A DNA stretch of 64,000 bases from Spartobacteria bacterium (GTDB taxonomy: Bacteria; Verrucomicrobiota; Verrucomicrobiia; Chthoniobacterales; UBA10450), in assembly GCA_003134785.1 (NCBI GenBank), contig PLCN01000017.1:1-64000 (forward strand), given 5' to 3'. Below the pieces are notes generated by a model. The model had not been told where the DNA came from. It did not search any database and worked only from the letters and a program-made list of their open reading frames with translations. A program made the position numbers and the translations under genes. Shown here piece by piece: positions 46,751-54,875 of the stretch (the first letter of the stretch is position 1; each line of letters opens with the position of its first letter).

Positions 46751-48550
46751 ATGGCGCACGATGTTTTCATCTCTCATTCCACGCGGGACAAACCCGTCTC
46801 CGATGCGGTTTGCGCGGCACTGGAAAATGCCGGGATCCGCTGCTGGGTCGCGCCTCGCGATGTGCAGCCCGGCCGCTCATTTGCCGGGGAAATCACCCGC
46901 GCGATCCAGCAAAGCAAAGCGATGGTGCTGATCTTCTCCGCGAATTCAAACACCTCGGAACAGGTGCTTCGCGAAGTGCAGCTCGCGGTCGATTCGCAAT
47001 TGCACATCCTCCAATTCCGAATCGAGGAGGTGCTGCTGAACGACGATCTTAAATACTATCTCAGCACTCCGCACTGGCTCGACGCGTTGACCCCGCCGCT
47101 GGAGCAGCATCTCGAGCGTCTTTCAAACTCCATCAGGACATTGCTCGGAAAACCGGAGACGCGGGCTGAGGTTTCAGAAACGGCGCCTGCGGCCGAGAAA
47201 ATCAGAGCAAAGGCGACTGTCACCCGCGTCGCAAATGGAACTCACTTGGTTCCGGCTGCAGCGCCGTCAAAACGGTTTACGAAAAACTTTGGGCTGCCGG
47301 CAGTGGTGGGAGCGCTCGTTCTCGGCGGCATTGTTCTTGGAATAATTGTTCTTCGGCGAAGCGAACCGCCAAAAAGCGAAGTCGAACCACAAACGACCGC
47401 AACGTCCCCGAGCATTGCTCCTGAGACGCCGGCAAAATCGCCGGTGGCCAGCGACGAGAGTAGTCCAGCCGAGCCGACCCCCTCCGCAAAGGGAGCGCTG
47501 CTTTTCAGCGACAACTTCACCAGCGCAGCGCCAATTGTGAGGCCCCTCTTCGGTCCGAACGCGATGACCGTGGTGAACGCCAAGGGAGAAGGACAGATCA
47601 CAGGAAGGATTGCGGGAATTCTCCCCGCGATGTTCGACAAATTTCTCCTGGACGATTTCACTTTGGAGTGTGGGATGTGGGCCGAGGCCGTTCCACCCGG
47701 TGCGCGATACGGTTTCATTGTTCGCGCAGCCGATGTGACGAACGGTGGGATCGCGAAATACTACGCGCTTCTGCTCGACCCGAACGGCCACGTCGCGCAG
47801 ATGAGCTGGTGGGATGAGCGCTGGATGATGAACCCGGAACAGACGCTGCCGGCCGGCTTGCTGCGGGTGGGCCGAAAGAGTCGCGTGACGCTCGAAGCGC
47901 TTGGCCAGCGGTTCCGCGTTTTTATCAATGGCCGGTTCGCTGCTGAATTTTCCATGGAAGGGCTGAATGAAGGCCGAATAGGTCTCTGCCTTTCCGGCGC
48001 CGACTCAAAACCATGGACCGTCCACTTCGATAATTTCCAAATCTTTCTTCCGCCCGGGAAAGAAACGACCGAGGCGACTTCACTAGCTGCATCCGCTCCC
48101 ACTGCCGATCCGCGTAAACCTTTCCAGCGGTCCTGGGATTTTTCGGCAGGAATGTTGCACGATGTTCGCATGGAAGGCGTCGAGTTGGTCGACGCCAGCA
48201 TGTGGAAGATGACGGGAGGAAAACATCTGCGCTTTCTCACCGGCGGCCGGAGTTTCCTGGAAGCGACCTTTGATGTTCCCGAGGGCGCAGAACCACCGAC
48301 GCACCTCAGTGTTCGCCATCTTTCTTCATCGCCGGATGGCAAGAAACCCGGTTTTTCCCCGGTTCGAATTACGCTGAATGGCGGCGAAATTTTTCGCGCG
48401 AGTCCGGCCAAGAGCGGTTGGACCGACGATGAAATCGACTTGGGCCGCTATGTGCAGCCGGGAATAAACACATTGCTCTTTGAATACCTTGATGGCGCTC
48501 AGACCCATTACTGGCTCAAGTCATTCCGCGTGAGCAGCGGGAAACAGTGA
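46751..48550 (+). CDS. Membrane-anchored TIR-domain protein with LamG/DUF1080-like extracytoplasmic part
   Basis: 599 residues from ATG 46751 (a longer frame to 46697 overlaps nothing useful). The TIR domain (1-130) starts 'HDVFISHSTRDKPVSDAV', has box 2-like 'IRCWVAPRDVQPGRSFAG' and the putative catalytic Glu75 in 'SNTSEQVLREV', the place of the NADase glutamate. One membrane helix (about 181-201) precedes a Pro/Ser/Thr linker. Then comes a jelly-roll domain (about 245-430; 'FNDNFTS'-like opening, 'FRVFINGRFAAEF') and a final beta-sandwich (about 455-599). So an outside binding part is joined to an inside TIR. It is 75 bp upstream of mpa. Defence or signalling is inferred; the family is uncharacterised. 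Confidence 0.85.
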   Translation: MAHDVFISHSTRDKPVSDAVCAALENAGIRCWVAPRDVQPGRSFAGEITRAIQQSKAMVLIFSANSNTSEQVLREVQLAVDSQLHILQFRIEEVLLNDDLKYYLSTPHWLDALTPPLEQHLERLSNSIRTLLGKPETRAEVSETAPAAEKIRAKATVTRVANGTHLVPAAAPSKRFTKNFGLPAVVGALVLGGIVLGIIVLRRSEPPKSEVEPQTTATSPSIAPETPAKSPVASDESSPAEPTPSAKGALLFSDNFTSAAPIVRPLFGPNAMTVVNAKGEGQITGRIAGILPAMFDKFLLDDFTLECGMWAEAVPPGARYGFIVRAADVTNGGIAKYYALLLDPNGHVAQMSWWDERWMMNPEQTLPAGLLRVGRKSRVTLEALGQRFRVFINGRFAAEFSMEGLNEGRIGLCLSGADSKPWTVHFDNFQIFLPPGKETTEATSLAASAPTADPRKPFQRSWDFSAGMLHDVRMEGVELVDASMWKMTGGKHLRFLTGGRSFLEATFDVPEGAEPPTHLSVRHLSSSPDGKKPGFSPVRITLNGGEIFRASPAKSGWTDDEIDLGRYVQPGINTLLFEYLDGAQTHYWLKSFRVSSGKQ

Positions 48551-48624
48551 ATCGAAGTTCGCGCTCGAACTGCCCCTTCAGTTTGCGGCACGTCACGCTA
48601 GGCTTATAATCGAACAGCTTCCGA

Positions 48625-50316
48625 ATGAACGACGAGCGCAGCAAGAAATTCGAAACCCCGGACGATCGTCCGGGAAAGCGCGAGCTTAGTTTGCTCCAAG
48701 CCTTCGATCTGGTTCTCGCTTCTTTTCCCCCGGACGACCGAAATCTTCCCGAGTTGTTTCTGATCCGCTCGGAGATTGCCGCACAGGAGGAGACGATCGG
48801 TGAAGCACAGCAAATGATTGAGAAGCTTGAGGAAGTCATCAAGAAGGTGACCTCGCCGGCGAATCGCATCGGCACTTATCTCAGCAATCCAGCGCGCGAC
48901 ACGGCGCACATTGTCGTCGGCGGCGCGGATTATTATTGCAACGTCGATCCGCGCATCAGTCTGGCGAAGCTGAAGAAAGGGACGCGTGTTCTGGTCAACG
49001 AAGCCTACGTCATCGTGGGCGATCTTGGTTTCGAAACCGCCGGGCCCGTGACGAAAATCACGGAGGTGCTCGGCGCCGACCGGCTCCGAGTCGGCTCGGA
49101 ACACGGATTGCAATCGCTGATCCTCCAGCGTTCCGCCGAGCTGATGAAGGCGACACTCAAATCCGGCGATGAAGTTCGGGTCGACCCAAATTATCGCGTG
49201 GCGCTGGAAGTTCTGGCCCACCCGCAATCGCGGGAGCATTACCTCGACGACGTGCCGGAATTGCCCTGGGAAAAAGTGGGCGGGCAGGACCAGGCGCTGC
49301 AAGCGATCAAGGACGCGATCGAATTGCCGCTCATCCACGGCGAGCTTTTCCAAAAATTCCAGCACGCGACGCCGAAAGGATTTTTGCTCTACGGCCCGCC
49401 CGGCTGCGGCAAAACGCTCATCGGCAAAGCCACCGCTTACAACCTGACGAAGCAGCTTCGCGAGAAAACGGGCGACGAGATGAAGGAATATTTCATGCAC
49501 GTCAAAGGCCCGGAGATTTTGAATATGTGGGTGGGCGAATCGGAACGGATCGTGCGCGAGATTTTTTCGACCGCGCGCGAGAAACGCCGCGAGGGTTTCC
49601 TTCCATTTCTCTTTATCGACGAAGCGGAAAGCATTTTGGGCACACGCCGCGCCTCTCGCTATTCAAACATTCTCTCTACGCTCGTGCCGATGTTCTGCTC
49701 GGAGATGGATGGGATCGACTCGCTCCACGATGTGGTAATCATTCTCGCGTCGAATCGTGCCGACTTGATCGACCCGGCGATTCTTCGACCCGGCCGCATC
49801 GATCGGAAGATCAAGGTCAACCGGCCGAACAAGGAGGGCGCGCGCGAGATCTACCGGATTTATCTCACGAACGATCTTCCTTACGACGGCGCGCTGGCCA
49901 AGGAAGCCGGCAACATTGGGTCCGCGATCGATCGGCTGATCGAGCGCATCCTGGAAGTGCAGTTCGCACGGCGCGATGAAAATAAGTTTCTCGAGATTAC
50001 GTTGCGGAGCGGACGAAAGGAAATTCTTTACCGGAGCGATCTCCTGAGCGGAGCTATCATCGCGTCGATTGTCGAGCGGGCGAAAGGGATGGCGATCAAA
50101 CGCGCGATTGCGACGCAGGAAGATCAGGGAATCAGCGAGAGTGATTTGCAGCTTTCATTCATCGCCGAGTTCACCGAGAACGATATTTTTCCGCCGACCG
50201 ACATGACGGAAGATTGGTTCAAGCTGATCGATTACGATCCGGAGAACGTCGTCAAACTTTCGCCGGTGCGCCGGGATGAGCAGTCGAGACCGCCGGCGCG
50301 CGGCGGAGTGATCTAG
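48625..50316 (+). CDS. mpa: Proteasome-associated AAA ATPase (Mpa/ARC)
   Basis: 563 residues. A coiled coil (about 43-76), the part that binds Pup in mycobacteria, is followed by two OB-fold domains (about 77-205) and an AAA+ domain with Walker A 'GPPGCGKT' (257-264), Walker B 'FLFIDEAES' (328-336), pore loop 'MWVGESER' and arginine fingers in 'LRPGRIDRKIK'. It unfolds tagged proteins and feeds them to the 20S core. The C-terminus reads 'PPARGGVI' and lacks the QYL/hydrophobic-Tyr tail used by actinobacterial Mpa to dock on the proteasome. No 20S genes are in the window. Dop is 4.6 kb downstream. Confidence 0.93.
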   Translation: MNDERSKKFETPDDRPGKRELSLLQAFDLVLASFPPDDRNLPELFLIRSEIAAQEETIGEAQQMIEKLEEVIKKVTSPANRIGTYLSNPARDTAHIVVGGADYYCNVDPRISLAKLKKGTRVLVNEAYVIVGDLGFETAGPVTKITEVLGADRLRVGSEHGLQSLILQRSAELMKATLKSGDEVRVDPNYRVALEVLAHPQSREHYLDDVPELPWEKVGGQDQALQAIKDAIELPLIHGELFQKFQHATPKGFLLYGPPGCGKTLIGKATAYNLTKQLREKTGDEMKEYFMHVKGPEILNMWVGESERIVREIFSTAREKRREGFLPFLFIDEAESILGTRRASRYSNILSTLVPMFCSEMDGIDSLHDVVIILASNRADLIDPAILRPGRIDRKIKVNRPNKEGAREIYRIYLTNDLPYDGALAKEAGNIGSAIDRLIERILEVQFARRDENKFLEITLRSGRKEILYRSDLLSGAIIASIVERAKGMAIKRAIATQEDQGISESDLQLSFIAEFTENDIFPPTDMTEDWFKLIDYDPENVVKLSPVRRDEQSRPPARGGVI

Positions 50317-50317
50317 T

Positions 50318-50398
50318 CTGTAGCCGCTTCGCTGTGCGAAGCGTGGGGACTGCGGGTCACTGCAAAACAGGCGCCGCCCACAGGGCGGCGGCTACAGG
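50318..50398. repeat. Dispersed palindromic repeat, family 1 (copy A)
   Basis: Begins CTGTAGCCGCTTCGC and ends GGGCGGCGGCTACAG, the two ends complementary, between mpa and the DUF885 gene. Related copies are at 59174-59234, 61644-61714 and 62520-62602. REP-like elements of this type are mobilised by RAYT transposases in other bacteria; no RAYT gene is in the window. Confidence 0.8.
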
Positions 50399-50442
50399 AA
50401 ATCGCTTCCGCTTCCTGGGACGAATCGGTTAGCATCGATGGC

Positions 50443-52242
50443 ATGACGTCGATCGTTCGTTTCCTTTCTCTGGCGATAATCTTCGCGGCGCTGAACCTAG
50501 TCTTACATGCCCAGCCGACCCCAGAACCAAGAAGCGACGTTTCGAACAAGGCGCTCATCACGAAAGAAACGCCCGCAGTTAAACCAGTCTTGGTTAAAAC
50601 AGGCCCGGCAGACATCGCCGCGCTCCACAAGATGGCGGACGAGTACTACGCGTGGCGAAATGAAAACTACCCGGTCGCCAGCAGCGACGCTGGCCTTCAT
50701 ACTTGGGATAATCGGCTGACCGATTACTCCGACGTGAAGATCGCGGAACGCGCCCAACACGTTCGGAAGCTGCTCGATCAGGTGCGCGCCATGGCCACTT
50801 CGAATTGGCCCAAGGACGATCGCATCGATTGGATGCTGTTCCGCTCGCAGCTCGACGGCGTCGACTTCAACAGCCGCGTGTTGCAATCGGAAAAGACAGA
50901 CCCGCAGCTTTACGTGGGCGAATGCAGTAACGGGATTTTTTCCCTTTTGAAAAAAGAGTACGACGCGCCGCGCAATCGCGCGCTTGCGGCGACCGCGCGC
51001 CTCAAACAGATGCCGGCCATGCTGGCGCAGGGCGGACACAATTTGCAAAAGCCGGTAAAACTTTTCGCGCAGCTCACGATCGCTTCCGCGCGCGCGATCG
51101 ATCCTCTCTTCAACGACAGCCTGATGACGCTGGCGCGCGATCTCGCGCCTAACGAACGCGACGAGCTGGTGAAGGCGCGCGACGCCGCGCTCGTGGCGAT
51201 CCACGGATTTGCCGACGGCCTCGAGAAAAAGCTGTCCTCTATGGTGGCCTTCGCGCCGATGGGCACGGCGAACTACAATTATTATCTCAAGCATGTCCTT
51301 ATGCTCCCGCTCGACGCGGAACAGGTCGAGATGCTCGGCCGCGCGGAGTTGGCTCGTTATCGCGCGCTCGAATCGCTGCTCCCCGATCCGTCGCTGGCCG
51401 ATCCGAACCCGGCTCGGAGCAAAAATATTCCGCCGGACCAGGCTTCGTTTCTCAAAGCCTATGAAAGCCGCGAGCAGGAGATGATCAATTTCCTGAAAGA
51501 ACATCAGCTCGTGACCATTCCCGATTATCTCGGCCGCTTCGAAATCCGCCAATTGCCCGAGGCATTCAAACCGACCAGTCCCGGCGGCTTCATGAATCCG
51601 CCCGGGGTCTACGATAAAGACCCGGCCGGTTTTTATTTCATTCCGACCTACAACCCGCAATCGAAGAACTTCTACATCCGCGCGGCGATCGAAGATCCGA
51701 GGCCGATCCTCGGGCATGAAGGGATTCCCGGCCATTTCATGCAGCTCTCGATCGCGAATCATCTTACCGACGAAATCCGCCGGCAAAACGGGGACGGCGT
51801 TTTTATCGAGGGGTGGGCACTTTACGGCGAGGAGATGCTGATGCGGACCGGGCTCTACCCGGACAATTCCGTAGCGCAGGGGCAGATCCTGCGGCTCTCG
51901 CGCTATCGTTCCGCGCGCATCGGGGTCGATGTAAATCTGCACACGGGCAAATGGACGTTCGAGCAGGCCGTAGCGTATTTTATGGAAGCAGGCGGACTCG
52001 ATCGCGAGGCGGCGGAAGGCGAAGCCGCGGGCGCGGCCTCGAGTCCCACGCAAAAGATTAGCTACATCGTGGGCAAATGGCAGATCATGAATCTGCTCGG
52101 GCGGTATCGCGACAAGGCCGGCGCCAATTTCCGGCTCGGCCAATTCCATGACGACCTGATCAAGAACGGCAGTCTGCCGCTCTCGATTGTCGAGTGGATC
52201 CTGCTCGATGATCCGGCATCGGTGGAGCAGGTGATGCGGTAA
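50443..52242 (+). CDS. DUF885-family secreted hydrolase
   Basis: 599 residues with a signal peptide (cleavage near 'LHAQP'). The conserved 'LGHEGIPGHFMQLSIANH' motif, with HExxxGH-like zinc-type residues, and 'FIEGWALYGEEMLMRTGLY' (downstream Glu) are hallmarks of DUF885, a family related to thermostable carboxypeptidases and believed to be metallopeptidases. 'GFMNPPGVYDKDPAGFYFIP' is also conserved. Likely a periplasmic peptidase. It starts 127 bp after mpa across a palindromic repeat, so a shared transcript is possible but not needed. Confidence 0.85.
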   Translation: MTSIVRFLSLAIIFAALNLVLHAQPTPEPRSDVSNKALITKETPAVKPVLVKTGPADIAALHKMADEYYAWRNENYPVASSDAGLHTWDNRLTDYSDVKIAERAQHVRKLLDQVRAMATSNWPKDDRIDWMLFRSQLDGVDFNSRVLQSEKTDPQLYVGECSNGIFSLLKKEYDAPRNRALAATARLKQMPAMLAQGGHNLQKPVKLFAQLTIASARAIDPLFNDSLMTLARDLAPNERDELVKARDAALVAIHGFADGLEKKLSSMVAFAPMGTANYNYYLKHVLMLPLDAEQVEMLGRAELARYRALESLLPDPSLADPNPARSKNIPPDQASFLKAYESREQEMINFLKEHQLVTIPDYLGRFEIRQLPEAFKPTSPGGFMNPPGVYDKDPAGFYFIPTYNPQSKNFYIRAAIEDPRPILGHEGIPGHFMQLSIANHLTDEIRRQNGDGVFIEGWALYGEEMLMRTGLYPDNSVAQGQILRLSRYRSARIGVDVNLHTGKWTFEQAVAYFMEAGGLDREAAEGEAAGAASSPTQKISYIVGKWQIMNLLGRYRDKAGANFRLGQFHDDLIKNGSLPLSIVEWILLDDPASVEQVMR

Positions 52243-52295
52243 ACGAGTTCCCGGGCGAGCGACTCACGTCCGACTGCGATCGCACGTTCCTAAGC

Positions 52296-52440
52296 GTGTC
52301 ATCCTAAGGCTGGCGAAGCGCGCCGAAGGACCTCACAACTGAAAATGACGCCCACTCTCCGTTAGAACGCATCGATTGCAGGTGCGAGGTCAGCGCTCCT
52401 CCCCTGGTCGCGGTCCCGTCCGCGCGGCTCGGGATGACAC
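52296..52440. repeat. Dispersed palindromic repeat, family 2 (copy A)
   Basis: Starts GTGTCATCCTAAGGC and ends GGCTCGGGATGACAC, nearly complementary over about 45 bases at each side (with '..GGACCTCACAACTG' inside). A second member is at 56394-56513. It fills most of the 52243-52511 gap. Confidence 0.75.
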
Positions 52441-52511
52441 CTTAGACGAACACCTGAACAAGAAACGCGGATGTTGCTACCATCGCACTTTGAGTAGCTC
52501 TACGTTTGCGA

Positions 52512-53744
52512 ATGTCGATTGAAACGAACTCCGTCCTGATCATTGGCGGCGGTCCTGCGGGATTACGCGCGGCGGAAGTTGCCAACGCCGCCGGCGCGCA
52601 GGTCATCGTCGCTGATGCACAGCGTTCCGTGGGCCGGAAATTTCTGGTGGCCGGCCGGGGCGGACTCAACCTCACGCATGCCGAGCCAGTGGAAAGCTTT
52701 CCCGCGCGCTACCTTGACGAACCGGAACGCTGGCGCGATTTGCTCCGCGAATTCGGGCCCGATGACCTTCGCGCTTGGGCTACGACGCTCGGCGTCGAGA
52801 CCTATGTCGGCACGAGTGGACGCGTTTTTCCGCGCGGACAAAAAGCCGCGGGCCTTTTGCGCGCGTGGCTTCGGCGTCTCCGCGCGAGCGGAGTGCAATT
52901 TCGCACCGGTTCGCGCTTTTCCGGTCTGACACGAGAAGCCGGACGTTGGCGCGCCCAATTCGAACCCCAAGGAACGGCTCCCATGGTAACGATTCCGGAC
53001 AACAAGTCTTCTCTCCCCGCCGACGCGATTGTTCTCGCGCTCGGCGGCGCTTCGTGGCCGGAAACCGGTTCGGATGGAACATGGCCTGCGATTCTCGCTA
53101 CGCACGGAGTCGAGATCGCTCCGTGGCAGCCGGCGAATTGCGGTTGGGAAGTCGACTGGCCTGCCAAGCTTCTGGCGCGAGCGGAAGGAATGCCGCTAAA
53201 AAATCTCACCGTGCGCGCCGGAAACGAATCAGTCTCCGGCGAATTGCTCATCACCCGCCACGGACTCGAGGGCGGCGCAATTTATCGTCTCGGCCGCATG
53301 CTCCGTTCGATGAGCGCTCCGTGTCTCGTGATCGATTTCAAACCGCAGCTCGCTATTGAAGCCTTGCGAGAACGAGCCGTGAATCTGTCCGACCCACACG
53401 ATTTATTTCGCGCCTGGAAACTGAGTGCCGTCGCCATCGCCCTGCTCGAAACAGTTTCTCCCGACGAACACCGCGATCTGGCCCGGCTGATCGAGCGTGT
53501 AAAGAGTTTCAGTTTGTCGCTTCGCGGACCGCGCCCGGTCGCGGAGGCGATTTCCTCAGCCGGCGGCATCCGTTGGAGAGAACTCGACGACAACCTCATG
53601 GTGCGGAAGCTTCCCGGAATTTTTGTGGCAGGCGAGATGATCGATTGGGAAGCGCCGACCGGCGGTTATCTGCTTCAGGGTTGCTTCGCCACTGGCACTC
53701 GCGCGGGCCGTGCCGCAGCCGGGCACAATCACGCCGAGCATTAA
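52512..53744 (+). CDS. FAD-dependent oxidoreductase (TIGR03862-type flavoprotein)
   Basis: 410 residues from ATG 52512. The N-terminal dinucleotide site 'VLIIGGGPAGLRAAEVANAA' binds FAD ADP, and 'GRKFLVAGRGGLNLTHAE' with a later 'ALGGASWPETGSDG' is diagnostic of the HI0933/TIGR03862 branch. A C-terminal FAD motif is 'GIFVAGEMIDWEAPTGGYLL'. The related YhiN/HI0933 flavoproteins have no established substrate. Cytoplasmic, no membrane part. It lies inside the Mpa-Dop interval without a known link to protein tagging. Confidence 0.88.
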   Translation: MSIETNSVLIIGGGPAGLRAAEVANAAGAQVIVADAQRSVGRKFLVAGRGGLNLTHAEPVESFPARYLDEPERWRDLLREFGPDDLRAWATTLGVETYVGTSGRVFPRGQKAAGLLRAWLRRLRASGVQFRTGSRFSGLTREAGRWRAQFEPQGTAPMVTIPDNKSSLPADAIVLALGGASWPETGSDGTWPAILATHGVEIAPWQPANCGWEVDWPAKLLARAEGMPLKNLTVRAGNESVSGELLITRHGLEGGAIYRLGRMLRSMSAPCLVIDFKPQLAIEALRERAVNLSDPHDLFRAWKLSAVAIALLETVSPDEHRDLARLIERVKSFSLSLRGPRPVAEAISSAGGIRWRELDDNLMVRKLPGIFVAGEMIDWEAPTGGYLLQGCFATGTRAGRAAAGHNHAEH

Positions 53745-53783
53745 TAGGTAGCGTGAAACCTCACCGAGTCCAAATCCCGGGAC

Positions 53784-54314
53784 CTAGGCGTTCCGGCGTG
53801 TCCCGAGGACAAAACTGGCCGCGGCTGTGCGATTATCGACGCCGAGCTTTGGGAAAATTCGTTCGAGGTATTTCCCGATGGTCGAGGTTTTCAAGCTCAG
53901 GATTTCTGCGATCTCAGCGTTCGTCTTTCCCTGCGCCACCCACGAGAGCACTTCGATCTCGCGCTCGGTTAGCGCGCTGCGCGCGGCGCGAGTGGCACCG
54001 GGTTTGGGATTACGTTCCAGAAGCAAACAAAGTGATTTCGTTTCGCGAAAAAGCAGTTGCAGGCTCAGCCGCGTGCCCGGCTGATCCACGATGAACCTCG
54101 ATGGCTGCCTCCCGGAGACTCCGTCAGCGAGCCAACGGATTAGCGCCTCCGGGAGGCGATCTGGGGTTGAAGCCGTCGGCACGAGATCGTTTAACCAAAG
54201 ACGGGCTCGCGCCGTGGCGAATTGAACTCGGCCGTTGGGCGTCACCACAAGAAGCGCTCGCAGCGTCGTCGCGGTGTCGAAGCCGTCTAGATTAATCGAT
54301 GGATCAAGAGACAT
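53784..54314 (-). CDS. LuxR-type transcription regulator with PAS-like sensor
   Basis: 176 residues. The N-terminal part (about 15-100) is PAS-like ('LRALLVVTPNGRVQFATARA'). The C-terminal GerE/LuxR helix-turn-helix (about 113-172) has 'LTEREIEVLSWVAQGKTNAE' followed by 'IAEILSLKTSTIGKYLERIF'. No receiver domain is present, so it is probably a ligand- or redox-responsive activator. It is divergent from the small zinc-ribbon/Dop pair (271 bp between starts), which would be its natural target along with itself; converges on the flavoprotein gene. Confidence 0.88.
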   Translation of the reverse strand: MSLDPSINLDGFDTATTLRALLVVTPNGRVQFATARARLWLNDLVPTASTPDRLPEALIRWLADGVSGRQPSRFIVDQPGTRLSLQLLFRETKSLCLLLERNPKPGATRAARSALTEREIEVLSWVAQGKTNAEIAEILSLKTSTIGKYLERIFPKLGVDNRTAAASFVLGTRRNA

Positions 54315-54584
54315 GGGTCTAACAACGCACTACGAGGTCTGCGGGTGGAAGTTGGCAAATTTTTCAAAAACTTTTTCCGAAAGCATGTGCGTCCGAGGTG
54401 GAACTGCCGCGCATTTCGGCTCGAGCATGGCCTTTGTTACCTTTCGCCGCTTGCGAGGGGTGTAGGAATTCTCCTACTTTACGAATTCCCGATTTTGCTG
54501 AAAGAATCCGGGCGAACGGGTCACAACGACAAAAAATCGAACCGATCTCCCCAGAGAAATCTACCCTCAACGATCCCACCCTCC

Positions 54585-54812
54585 ATGGCGCTCTATAAGT
54601 ATTCCCATTATCTCACGAATGTGGCCGATCCCCGGTTTGATCCCGCGTTCGCACCGGGCATCACCGCGCCGTACTCCGGGATTTATAAGTGCCAAGGATG
54701 TGGCGAGGAGGTCCTCTCCAATACCGGCGATCCCCTGCCGCCCCAAAATCATCATCAGCATGCGCTCGAGCAAGGCGCCATCGCCTGGCGGCTCATCGTT
54801 GCTGCGGGCTGA
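54585..54812 (+). CDS. Small zinc-ribbon-like protein upstream of dop
   Basis: 75 residues from ATG 54585; the open frame reaches back to 54345 but the family-like part starts here. Cys36 and Cys39 in 'GIYKCQGCGEEVLSNTGD' plus a His cluster (56, 57, 59) in 'PPQNHHQH' form a likely metal site. Similar unnamed proteins ('CxGCGxE...NxLPPQNHHQH') are widespread and lack known function. The gene ends 63 bp before dop on the same strand. It ends in Gly but does not look like a Pup or UBact modifier: it is not disordered and lacks their Gln/Glu-ended tail. Confidence 0.7.
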   Translation: MALYKYSHYLTNVADPRFDPAFAPGITAPYSGIYKCQGCGEEVLSNTGDPLPPQNHHQHALEQGAIAWRLIVAAG

Positions 54813-54875
54813 CGCCGATCGCCGGCCACGAGTCGAGTTTCGCCTCTCCGGCGTCGTGCGGTATGTTGATGCGCG

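Noticed and set aside
50503-52149. Minus-strand frame of 548 codons opposite the DUF885 gene
   Set aside because: Long GC-rich antisense frame; conserved HEGIPGH motif is on the plus strand.
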